Shown here one piece after another: positions 1-5,752 of a stretch of 8,086 nt of DNA. Position numbers and translations under genes: made by a program. This DNA is from an uncultured Solirubrobacteraceae bacterium (GTDB lineage: Bacteria; Actinomycetota; Thermoleophilia; Solirubrobacterales; Solirubrobacteraceae). How positions within the stretch are numbered: position 1 is the stretch's first letter; each line of letters starts with the position of its first letter. The notes under the pieces were generated by a model that had not been told where the DNA came from, made no database searches, and was given only the letters and a program-made list of their open reading frames with translations. The stretch is from assembly GCA_902806215.1 (NCBI GenBank), contig CADCVT010000397.1:1-8086 (forward strand), read 5' to 3'.

Positions 1-1097
1 GACATCGCGTTGGTCCGGTAGAAGATCGCGATCTCCGACAGCGAGCCGCCCTCGTCGACGTGCTTGTCGACCTCCCCGACGACGTACCGCGCCTCGGCGT
101 GCTCGTCGTCGAGCTCGCGGACCTTGATCGGGTCGCCCGCCCCGTTGTCGGTCCACAGGTGCTTGGGCTTCTGAGCACGGTTGTGCGAGATGAGCGAGTT
201 CGCCGCGTCGAGGATCGTCTGCGACGACCGGTAGTTCTGCTCGAGCTTGATGACCGCCGCATCCCTGTACTTCTCTTCGAAGCTCAGGATGTTCTGAATA
301 TCAGCTCCCCTGAATGAGTACACCGACTGCGCATCGTCCCCGACGACGGCCAGATTCTGGTGCTGGGTCGTCAGGAGCTCGAGCCAGCGGAACTGGGCGT
401 GGTTCGTGTCCTGGTACTCGTCGACGAGGATGTGGCGGAAGGCGCTGCCGTAGCGGTCGCGGACCTCGGGGAAGAGCTCGAGCACGTTGACCGCTCGGAC
501 GAGGAGGTCGTCGAAGTCCATCGCGTTGTTGCGCAGGAGCTCGCGCTCGTAGAGCTCGTAGGCCTCGGCGACCGTCTGCTCGAAGTACGAGCCCATGAGC
601 TGCTTGTAGGCCTCGGCGTCGCGGAGCTTGTTCTTCGCGTCGGAGATCTGGTTGTGGACGGCGCCAGGCGTGAAGCGCTTGGGGTCGACGCCGAGGTCGT
701 CGAGGCAGCGCTTGAGCAGGCGCCGGGCGTCGCTCTGGTCGTAGATCGTGAACTGCTTCGTGTAGCCGAGCCGCGGCGCCTCGGCGCGCAGCATCCGCGC
801 GCACGCGGCGTGGAAGGTCATGACCCACATCGCCCGCGCCCGGCGGCCGAGCAGCCCCTCGACGCGGTCGCGCATCTCCTGCGCGGCCTTGTTCGTGAAC
901 GTGATCGCGAGGATCTCGTTGGCCCGGGCCCGGTTCGTGTGGTTGAGGAACGCGATCCGGTGCGTGAGGACCCGAGTCTTGCCCGATCCGGCACCCGCGA
1001 GGATGAGGAGCGGCCCGTCGCCGTGGGTCACCGCCTCGCGCTGCGGCGGGTTGAGCCCCTCCAGGAGCTGCTCGATGTGCTGGTCGGTGGCGGCCAC
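1..1097 (-). CDS. pcrA: PcrA/UvrD-family superfamily 1A DNA helicase, N-terminal part (cut by window edge)
   Basis: ATP-dependent 3'-5' DNA helicase of the UvrD/Rep/PcrA family, which unwinds DNA in nucleotide excision repair, removes RecA and helps at stalled forks. The 365 visible residues hold the motifs in the expected order: Q motif LNPPQREAV (15-23), Walker A AGAGSGKT (34-41), motif Ia ITFTNKAAQEM (65-75), Ib TFHAACARMLR (94-104), Walker B DEYQDTN (226-232), motif III GDDAQSVYSFRGAD (253-266) and motif IV LEQNYRS (285-291). Domains 1A and 1B are complete and 2A begins; the rest, roughly half of a typical 700-800 aa PcrA, lies left of the window. The GTG start at 1097 is chosen because the Q motif then begins near residue 15 and TATGCT lies 9 nt upstream. 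The ATG at 1111-1109 is out of frame. The GNAT gene ends 60 bp upstream on the same strand, so read-through is possible. PcrA rather than UvrD or Rep is by analogy with Gram-positives. Confidence 0.95.
   Translation of the reverse strand, partial: MAATDQHIEQLLEGLNPPQREAVTHGDGPLLILAGAGSGKTRVLTHRIAFLNHTNRARANEILAITFTNKAAQEMRDRVEGLLGRRARAMWVMTFHAACARMLRAEAPRLGYTKQFTIYDQSDARRLLKRCLDDLGVDPKRFTPGAVHNQISDAKNKLRDAEAYKQLMGSYFEQTVAEAYELYERELLRNNAMDFDDLLVRAVNVLELFPEVRDRYGSAFRHILVDEYQDTNHAQFRWLELLTTQHQNLAVVGDDAQSVYSFRGADIQNILSFEEKYRDAAVIKLEQNYRSSQTILDAANSLISHNRAQKPKHLWTDNGAGDPIKVRELDDEHAEARYVVGEVDKHVDEGGSLSEIAIFYRTNAM
284..313. repeat. Imperfect inverted repeat inside the helicase gene
   Basis: Two half-sites face each other around an ATA centre (298-300): TCAGG (284-288), 5 nt, CTGA (294-297), then TCAG (301-304), 4 nt, CCTGA (309-313). 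All nine specified bases on each side are complementary. It sits in a locally AT-richer stretch (about 261-356) where the helicase uses codons otherwise scarce here (TCA, AGG, GGA, ATT, AAT, GAA). It is entirely within codons of motif III and the following helix, so protein constraint explains part of it. I do not recognise it as a known regulatory site. Confidence 0.45.
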
Positions 1098-1106
1098 GAA
1101 CGATCC

Positions 1107-1112
1107 AGCATA
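1107..1112 (-). promoter_or_regulatory. Candidate -10 element of the helicase gene
   Basis: On the minus strand the hexamer reads TATGCT, matching TANNNT, and ends 9 nt before the GTG at 1097. Transcription would begin within a few bases of the start codon, giving a leaderless or near-leaderless mRNA. No -35 element is recognisable. A weak GGA lies about 6 nt before the GTG, so ordinary initiation is not excluded. Confidence 0.45.
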
Positions 1113-1157
1113 GGGTCGGTTCCGGCGCGAACGACCGCCTCGGCCGGACGCCCTCGC

Positions 1158-1727
1158 TCAGTGCGGTGCCCGCCACATGAGCCAGAGCTTCGGCCCGCCC
1201 CGCGGCATCATCACCTCGCCGGTCACCCGGAAGCCGTGGCGCTCGTAGAAGACGAGGTTGCGCTCCTTCGAGCTCTCCAGGTAGGCGGGCACGCCCTCGC
1301 GGTCGCAGCGCTCGAGCATCGGCGCGATCAGCCGCGTCCCGAGGCCCGTCCCCTGTGCCTCCGGCGACACGCCGAGGACGTTCAGGTAGTAGTGCGGCTC
1401 GCCAGGGTGCGCACTGTCGACGTGGTGCGCGCCGACGAGGAAGAGCGGCGTCCGCCGCGTCGCGATCCGCATCCGCGCGAGCTCGGCGAACCCGATCTGC
1501 CAGCGGTCGGGCGCCGTCCACAGCGCCGCGCCGCGCCGCTCGTCGTCGCAGAAGACCATCTCGTCGGGGACGAGCGTGCGCAGGCGCTCGCGATAGAACC
1601 GGCCGAGCTGCGCCGGGCGCCGGCGCTCGGAGGGCAGGCTCCACGAGGCGACCGGGTCGTCGTGGAAGGCCTGCGCCAGCGAGCCCTGCAGGGCGGGCGC
1701 GTCGTCCTGGGTCGCGAGACGGATCAC
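1158..1727 (-). CDS. GNAT-family N-acetyltransferase
   Basis: Cytoplasmic acetyl-CoA-dependent acetyltransferase of 189 aa, the usual size for a single GNAT domain; the substrate cannot be read from the sequence. The N-terminus (IRLATQDDAPAL, then AFHDDPV at 20-26) is the usual first strand and helix. The acetyl-CoA pyrophosphate loop is VSPEAQGTGLG (120-130), fitting Q/R-x-x-G-x-G/A, preceded by the strand YYLNVLGV (113-120). Motif B is the late YLESSKERNLVFYERHGF (149-166), with Tyr161 where GNATs usually carry the catalytic or CoA-side tyrosine. Of the candidate starts, the GTG at 1727 puts the family's first strand at residue 2, although the frame stays open upstream as high-GC shadow. 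It is head-to-head with the queuosine-salvage gene (27 bp apart) and 60 bp upstream of the helicase gene, with no visible terminator between. Confidence 0.9.
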   Translation of the reverse strand: MIRLATQDDAPALQGSLAQAFHDDPVASWSLPSERRRPAQLGRFYRERLRTLVPDEMVFCDDERRGAALWTAPDRWQIGFAELARMRIATRRTPLFLVGAHHVDSAHPGEPHYYLNVLGVSPEAQGTGLGTRLIAPMLERCDREGVPAYLESSKERNLVFYERHGFRVTGEVMMPRGGPKLWLMWRAPH

Positions 1728-1737
1728 GGCACCGAAG

Positions 1738-1743
1738 ACCCTA
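1738..1743 (-). promoter_or_regulatory. Candidate -10 element of the GNAT gene
   Basis: Minus-strand TAGGGT (TANNNT) ends 10 nt before the GTG at 1727, so the mRNA would have a leader of only a few bases. Its TA overlaps the TA of the opposing element at 1742-1747. No -35 sequence is evident, and there is no well-placed Shine-Dalgarno sequence. Confidence 0.4.
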
Positions 1744-1747
1744 GTCT
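1742..1747 (+). promoter_or_regulatory. Candidate -10 element of the queuosine-salvage gene (leaderless)
   Basis: TAGTCT (TANNNT) is followed by exactly 7 nt and then the GTG at 1755, which would place the transcription start at the start codon itself. It shares bases 1742-1743 with the opposing -10 candidate. No -35 match is seen. It lies between the arms of a perfect 5-bp inverted repeat, GACCC (1737-1741) and GGGTC (1750-1754), which could be an operator over both promoters or could be chance. Confidence 0.5.
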
Positions 1748-1754
1748 GCGGGTC

Positions 1755-2630
1755 GTGACGACGCTGCCCGAGGAGGTTCGCGCCCACGCCGCGCACGTCG
1801 CGGCCAACGCTCGCTGGGTGCGCATCGACCTCGACGCCGCGAGCGCCGTCGAGCCGCCACCCGAGCCCGAGCTCGATCCCGAGCGCCACCTCCTCGACGG
1901 TCCGGCCGGCGACGTCGCGACCTACCTGCTCACGCTGACGGCGATCAACTTCGGCTCGGGCTGGTTCCCCACGCTGCGTAAGCGCCGCGGCATGTCCGGC
2001 TACTTCACCGTCGCCTCCTCGCTGGCCGACCGCTTCCGCGAGCACGGGCCGTGGACCAACGAGCAGCTGCGCGGCCTGACGACCACCGAGGTCGCCGCGA
2101 CGCTCGGGCAGGCGCCCGACCACGAGCTCATGTCGCTGTTCGCCCAGGCCCTTCGCCAGCTCGGGGCGTTCCTGGGCGACCGCACGGCGCTCGAGCTCGT
2201 CGAGAGCGCCGGCGGCTCCGCCGACCGACTCGCGCGGATCGTCAGCAGCGGCATGAGCATGTGGAACGACCGCGGCTTCTACAAGCGCGCGCAGATCCTC
2301 GCGAGCGACCTCGCGCTCGCCGGCGTCGCTCGCTTCGGAGACCTCGACAGCCTCACGATCTTCGCCGACAACCTCGTGCCGCACGTCCTGCGCTGCGACG
2401 GCGTGCTCGTCTACGACGACGCCCTCGCCGAGCACATCGACGCCGAGCTGCTGCTCGTCCACGCCGAGCAGGAACGGGAGATCCGCGCCTGCGCCGTGCA
2501 CGCGTGCGTCGCGATCGCGCGCAGCCTCGACGTCTCGGAGCCGACCCTCGACATGTCCCTGTGGAACCGCGGACAGCAACCGGTCTACAAATCCCGACCG
2601 CGTCATCGCTCCCGCACCGTGTTCTACTGA
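1755..2630 (+). CDS. Queuosine salvage protein, DUF2419/Qng1-like
   Basis: Predicted queuosine 5'-phosphate N-glycosylase, the family that frees the base queuine from queuosine nucleotide so it can be reused in tRNA. The match to human QNG1 (C9orf64), from memory, is clear along the whole 291 aa: NARWVRID (18-25) at the N-terminus; an INF strand motif (64-66); SGYF (81-84); FYKRAQIL (175-182), identical to human; SLTIFAD (199-205), human SITMFAD; EREIRAC (240-246), human EVEIRGC; SLW near residue 270; and the family's C-terminal HRSRTVFY (284-291), human HRIRCIYY. These conserved blocks suggest an intact enzyme. The GTG at 1755 is chosen because the family begins only a few residues before this N-terminal helix and a TAGTCT lies 7 nt upstream. 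No tgt, queuine transporter or queuosine biosynthesis gene is visible nearby. The exported NHL gene follows 48 bp downstream and might share its transcript. Confidence 0.88.
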   Translation: MTTLPEEVRAHAAHVAANARWVRIDLDAASAVEPPPEPELDPERHLLDGPAGDVATYLLTLTAINFGSGWFPTLRKRRGMSGYFTVASSLADRFREHGPWTNEQLRGLTTTEVAATLGQAPDHELMSLFAQALRQLGAFLGDRTALELVESAGGSADRLARIVSSGMSMWNDRGFYKRAQILASDLALAGVARFGDLDSLTIFADNLVPHVLRCDGVLVYDDALAEHIDAELLLVHAEQEREIRACAVHACVAIARSLDVSEPTLDMSLWNRGQQPVYKSRPRHRSRTVFY

Positions 2631-2670
2631 TCTTGGACGCAACTGCGGTTGACACGGGTTCCTGCCGATC

Positions 2671-2675
2671 AGGGG
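2671..2675 (+). promoter_or_regulatory. Shine-Dalgarno-like AGGGG before the NHL gene
   Basis: AGGGG lies only 3 nt before the GTG at 2679, shorter than the usual 5-9 nt. It overlaps the right arm of a small inverted repeat, CCTG (2661-2664) and CAGG (2670-2673), which could mask it in mRNA. The alternative TTG start at 2649 has no better site. Weak support, but it favours the GTG. Confidence 0.35.
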
Positions 2676-2678
2676 TTT

Positions 2679-4409
2679 GTGCGCCGCCAAGTTCTCCTCG
2701 CTTCCCTGCTGACCCTCGCGGTCACGCCTGCCGCGGCGTCCGCCGCCACGATCACCGAGTCGGTCCCGCTTCCCGGCGGTGTCACCGAGCCCAGCTTCGC
2801 GGTCCCGTACCCCGGCAGCAGCGACGTGCTCGTCGCCGACTGGGCCACCGACAAGATCTGGCGGCTGCCGAGCACCCCGTTCGCCGGCAACGGCAACGAG
2901 GTCGGGCCGCTGGGCGACGGGGGCGCGCCGCTGAGCGCGTCGCTCGCATCGCCGTCCGCGATGGCGTTCCGCCGCGACGGCGGGCTCCTCGTGGCCGACA
3001 CCGACCACCACCGCATCCGGCTGATCAAGGGCGGCGTCGTCACGACCGTCGCCGGCAGCGGCGAGGACGACGGCGGCGGCGACGGCGGCCCGGCGACCGA
3101 CGCGGACCTGCTGCATCCGACGGGCGTCGCGGTCCTTCCGGACGGCGAGAGCTTCCTCATCGCCGACTCGGCCAACCACCGCATCCGTCGCGTCGATGGC
3201 GACACGGGCCTCATCCAGACCATCGCCGGCAACGGCACGGACGCCGAGGTCGACGGGCCGCCGCTGGCCGCCTCGTTCAGCTTCCCGCAGGCGCTTGCGG
3301 TGAGCGCGAACGGCAAGAAGCTCTACGTCGTCGACCGCGTCGGGCGCACCCTGCGCAAGATCCACCTCGACTCCAACGGCGACGTCGCGACGCTCGCGGG
3401 TCCCGCCTCCGGCGACACCACGCCGGCGAACCCGTGGGATCACGTCCCGCCGACTGGCACCTTCGCCCATGACGACAGCGCGCTGACCGCCGGCTTCTCG
3501 CCGATGGGCCTGCTCGTGCTGGCCGACGACTCGTTCATCGTCTTCGACGCCGGCAACGACCGCGTGCGCCGCATCAAGAACGGCGACGTCGAGACGATCG
3601 TGGGCACCGGCGTCCGCGGAGACGGCCCGGACGGTCTCGACGCATTGGCCACCGACCTCAACAGCCCGGTCGGCGGCTACGTCAACGCGGACAAGGACCT
3701 CGTGGTCGTCGACGCCGGCAACCGCAAGCTGCGCACGATCAAGGGCCTCCAGCTGCCGTCGGTCGTCAAGGACCCGCCGGCCAAGGTCGACCAGCTCCCG
3801 GCCGAGCCGGTCACGCCGCCCGCCGAGCCGCTGCTGCCCGTGCCGCTCGCCCCGGTCCCGGCCCCCCAGATGGGCAAGTCCGTCGGCGTCAAGCCCGGCA
3901 GCGGCGTCGTCCGCTTCCGCCGCGCCGGTGGCCGCTCCTTCACCCTCCTGACCGAGGGCGCCTCGGTTCCGGTCGGCTCGGTGCTCGACACCCGCGAGGG
4001 CTCGGTCACGCTGAGCAGCGCGACCGGCGGCGGGAAGGTCCAGAGCGCGAGCTTCTCCAACGGCATGTTCGAGGTCCGCCAGAAGCCCGGCTCGGCCGTC
4101 ACCGACCTGCACCTGCGCGGCACGCTCACCGGCTGCCCGAAGGCCTCGTCCAAGCCCACCGCCCGCGCCGCCGGCAAGAAGCGCCCGACGCGCCGCCTGT
4201 GGGGCGACGGCAAGGGCAAGTTCCGCACGCACGGCTCGTCGGCGGTCGCCACGGTCCGCGGCACGAAGTGGCTGACCGAGGACCGGTGCGACGGCACGCT
4301 CGTCAAGGTCCAGCGCGGCGTCGTCGACGTCACGCCGGTCCGCGGCGGCAAGACCGTCAAGGTCCGCGCCGGCGGCCAGCGCTTCGTGCGCCAGCGCCGC
4401 GCCCGCTAG
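2679..4409 (+). CDS. Exported NHL-repeat beta-propeller protein with C-terminal FecR-like module
   Basis: Secreted or cell-surface protein of 576 aa, function unknown. Residues 1-22 form a signal peptide: two arginines, the hydrophobic run VLLASLLTLAV, and an ASA-type cleavage site before Ala23-Thr24. Six NHL-type blades follow, starting near residues 37, 91, 146, 202, 273 and 328. Each ends in a pattern such as LLVADTDHHRIRLI or FLIADSANHRIRRV, and several are linked by AGxG...DGGPA loops; blade 5 is preceded by an extra loop of about 16 residues. This gives one closed six-bladed propeller, a fold usually used for binding. A proline-rich linker (about 360-395) leads to a C-terminal module (about 400-576) with VPVGSVLDTREG, LWGDGKG (507-513), TVRGTKW (525-531) and EDRCDGTL (534-541). 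TVRGT plus a final repeated-strand region resembles FecR domains. Cys486 and Cys537 could form a disulfide. The tail is very basic. Start: GTG 2679 gives a standard signal peptide; TTG 2649 would add 10 residues. Confidence 0.88.
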   Translation: MRRQVLLASLLTLAVTPAAASAATITESVPLPGGVTEPSFAVPYPGSSDVLVADWATDKIWRLPSTPFAGNGNEVGPLGDGGAPLSASLASPSAMAFRRDGGLLVADTDHHRIRLIKGGVVTTVAGSGEDDGGGDGGPATDADLLHPTGVAVLPDGESFLIADSANHRIRRVDGDTGLIQTIAGNGTDAEVDGPPLAASFSFPQALAVSANGKKLYVVDRVGRTLRKIHLDSNGDVATLAGPASGDTTPANPWDHVPPTGTFAHDDSALTAGFSPMGLLVLADDSFIVFDAGNDRVRRIKNGDVETIVGTGVRGDGPDGLDALATDLNSPVGGYVNADKDLVVVDAGNRKLRTIKGLQLPSVVKDPPAKVDQLPAEPVTPPAEPLLPVPLAPVPAPQMGKSVGVKPGSGVVRFRRAGGRSFTLLTEGASVPVGSVLDTREGSVTLSSATGGGKVQSASFSNGMFEVRQKPGSAVTDLHLRGTLTGCPKASSKPTARAAGKKRPTRRLWGDGKGKFRTHGSSAVATVRGTKWLTEDRCDGTLVKVQRGVVDVTPVRGGKTVKVRAGGQRFVRQRRAR

Positions 4410-4422
4410 GTCAGCGGATCGG

Positions 4423-5145
4423 TCAACCGCCGGCGGGGTTGGGACCCCGGACCGGACGCAGCGGCCGCACGTCGGCCTGCTCGCCGCTCGACGCGTCGCG
4501 CTCGAGCGCGGCGATGCGCCGCGCCAGGTCGCGGATCGCGTCAGCGATCGGGTCGGGCAGATGGACCCAGTTGGCGTCCGGGCCCTCGGGCCGCTTGCCG
4601 TCGACGCGGACCGGATGGCCGGGGTTGCCGACGACGGTCGAGTTCGGCGGCACGTCGGAGATCACGACGGTGTTCGCGCCGATCTTCGCGCCGTGGCCGA
4701 TCGTGATCGGGCCGAGCAGCTTGGCGCCGGAGCCGATCGTCACGTTGTCCTCGACCGTCGGGTGGCGCTTGCCGGTCGCGAAGCCGGTGCCGCCGAGCGT
4801 GACGCCCTGGTACAGGGTCACGTTGTCGCCGATCTCGGTCGTCTCCCCCACGACGACGCCCATCCCGTGGTCGACGAAGAAGCCGTCGCCGATGTGGGCG
4901 CGCGGGTGGATCTCGATGCCGGTCACCGAGCGCGAGGCCATCGACATCATCCGCGGGAGGACCGGCAGCCCGATCTCGTCGAGCGCGTGCGCGACGCGGT
5001 GGGTGAGCAGCGCGTGCACGCCGGGCCACGTGGCGAGGATCTCGGCGGTGGTCACCGCGCGAGCCGCGGGGTCGCGATCGCGGACCGCCTGCACGTCACG
5101 GGTGACCTCCTTCAGGACCCGGACGGCCGTGCCGAGGCCGAACAT
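4423..5145 (-). CDS. cysE: Serine O-acetyltransferase
   Basis: Makes O-acetyl-L-serine from serine and acetyl-CoA, the first committed step of cysteine synthesis, in the cytoplasm. The 240 aa match the short bacterial CysE form: a helical N-terminus with RDRDPAAR (22-29) and PGVHALLTHR (41-50), then a left-handed beta-helix of hexapeptide repeats starting at GIEIHPRAHIG (76-86). Visible catalytic and substrate residues are Glu78 (equivalent to the acidic partner, Asp143 in E. coli) and His93 in the FVDHGMG segment (E. coli His158). The acetyl-CoA loop is YQGVTLGGTG (112-121), followed by KRHPTVED. After the beta-helix (VVGNPGHPV) there is an extension of about 55 residues with a predicted helix, IADAIRDLARRIAALE. 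It ends in PNPAGG rather than in the isoleucine that inserts into CysK. The ATG at 5145 fits the family N-terminus and lies 7 nt after a TACCCT. The stop is 13 bp from the stop of the convergent NHL gene. Confidence 0.96.
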   Translation of the reverse strand: MFGLGTAVRVLKEVTRDVQAVRDRDPAARAVTTAEILATWPGVHALLTHRVAHALDEIGLPVLPRMMSMASRSVTGIEIHPRAHIGDGFFVDHGMGVVVGETTEIGDNVTLYQGVTLGGTGFATGKRHPTVEDNVTIGSGAKLLGPITIGHGAKIGANTVVISDVPPNSTVVGNPGHPVRVDGKRPEGPDANWVHLPDPIADAIRDLARRIAALERDASSGEQADVRPLRPVRGPNPAGG

Positions 5146-5152
5146 GCCTGTC

Positions 5153-5158
5153 AGGGTA
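5153..5158 (-). promoter_or_regulatory. Candidate -10 element of cysE (leaderless)
   Basis: Minus-strand TACCCT (TANNNT) is followed by 7 nt and the ATG at 5145, so transcription is predicted to start at the ATG. Only a weak AGG precedes the start. No -35 element is recognisable, and the whole divergent spacer to the hydrolase gene is 61 bp. Confidence 0.5.
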
Positions 5159-5193
5159 ACGTCGGCCGAAGGCTCCGAGCTTGCGAGGGCCGT

Positions 5194-5197
5194 AGGA
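5194..5197 (+). promoter_or_regulatory. Shine-Dalgarno site of the hydrolase gene
   Basis: AGGA ends 9 nt before the ATG at 5207, within the normal range. This gene has a recognisable ribosome binding site, in contrast to its likely leaderless neighbours, and it fixes the start. Confidence 0.5.
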
Positions 5198-5206
5198 CGA
5201 AACGAC

Positions 5207-5752
5207 ATGATCCGCGTGCTCATCCTCCACGGCCTCGACGGCTCCGGGCCGGACCACTGGCAGCGGTGGCTCGAACAGCAGCTCAGGGAGGCCGGCCACG
5301 AGGTCGTCTTCCCCGATCTCCCGAACCCGACCAACCCGAAGCGGAGCGAATGGCTCGCGACGCTCGAACCGCTGCGCGAGAGCGCGGACACCGTCGTCTG
5401 CCACTCACTCGCCTGCTGTCTCTTCCTTCATCACCGAGCCGGCGGCGGTCCGGAGGCGCGCCGGGCGCTCCTGGTCGCACCACCGTGCCGCGACGATGTC
5501 CCCGAGATCGCCGACTTCCTGCCGGCACCGACGACAGCAGGCCTCGTTCCCGAGGCCGAGCTCTGGGCGGGCGACGACGATCCCTACTGCCCGGCAGGTG
5601 CCGGCTCGGTCTACGCGGTCCCGCTCGGGATCCCGTACGACATCAGTGAGGGCACGGGCCACCTCAACCCCGACGTGGGGCTCGGTCCCTGGCCGCGGGT
5701 GCTGGAGTGGGTGCTCTCAGGTCAGGGCGCGAAGAACGGCATCGAGACGTAG
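5207..5752 (+). CDS. RBBP9/YdeN-family alpha/beta hydrolase
   Basis: Small cytoplasmic serine hydrolase of 181 aa, the normal size for the RBBP9/YdeN family (Pfam Ser_hydrolase). The physiological substrate is unknown. The N-terminal strand and oxyanion region is VLILHGLDGSGPDHW (4-18), a family signature, followed by FPDLPNPTNPKRSEWL (35-50). The triad is readable: nucleophile Ser67 in CHSLA, acid Asp125 in GDDDPYCP, and His152 in GHLN. The nucleophile elbow is unusual because the usual glycines of G-x-S-x-G are Cys65 and Ala69; relatives commonly keep at least the second glycine (HSLG). The last ten or so residues (from about Gln173, GAKNGIET) extend past the final helix and are encoded in the stretch overlapping the 3' end of cysK on the other strand. 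The gene splits cysE from cysK on the opposite strand; nothing in its sequence ties it to cysteine metabolism. Confidence 0.9.
   Translation: MIRVLILHGLDGSGPDHWQRWLEQQLREAGHEVVFPDLPNPTNPKRSEWLATLEPLRESADTVVCHSLACCLFLHHRAGGGPEARRALLVAPPCRDDVPEIADFLPAPTTAGLVPEAELWAGDDDPYCPAGAGSVYAVPLGIPYDISEGTGHLNPDVGLGPWPRVLEWVLSGQGAKNGIET

Noticed and set aside
301..1644. Long minus-strand frame across the helicase and GNAT genes
   Set aside because: It reads out of frame through both genes and gives arginine/proline-rich sequence, while the adjacent frame gives full helicase motifs.
360..1754. Plus-strand open frame upstream of the queuosine-salvage gene
   Set aside because: Low-complexity valine/arginine/leucine-rich shadow of the helicase and GNAT genes; the queuosine family begins at about 1755.
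2649..2654. TTGACA, a perfect -35 consensus upstream of the NHL gene
   Set aside because: No TANNNT or other -10 match 16-19 nt downstream, so it is not called as a promoter. It also contains the alternative TTG start.
1728..4232. Minus-strand reading frame open far upstream of the GNAT gene, antisense to the queuosine and NHL genes
   Set aside because: Composition is alanine/arginine/glycine/aspartate-rich without domains; the plus-strand genes here have clear family motifs. Only 1158-1727 is coding on this strand.
4427..4436. Palindrome CCGCCGGCGG as a bidirectional terminator between the NHL gene and cysE
   Set aside because: It lies inside the last cysE codons, has no T tract, and such GC palindromes are frequent in this composition.
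4561..5649. Plus-strand frame opposite cysE and running into the hydrolase gene
   Set aside because: Aspartate/arginine/valine-rich shadow; the minus-strand CysE and the other plus frame (hydrolase) have catalytic motifs.
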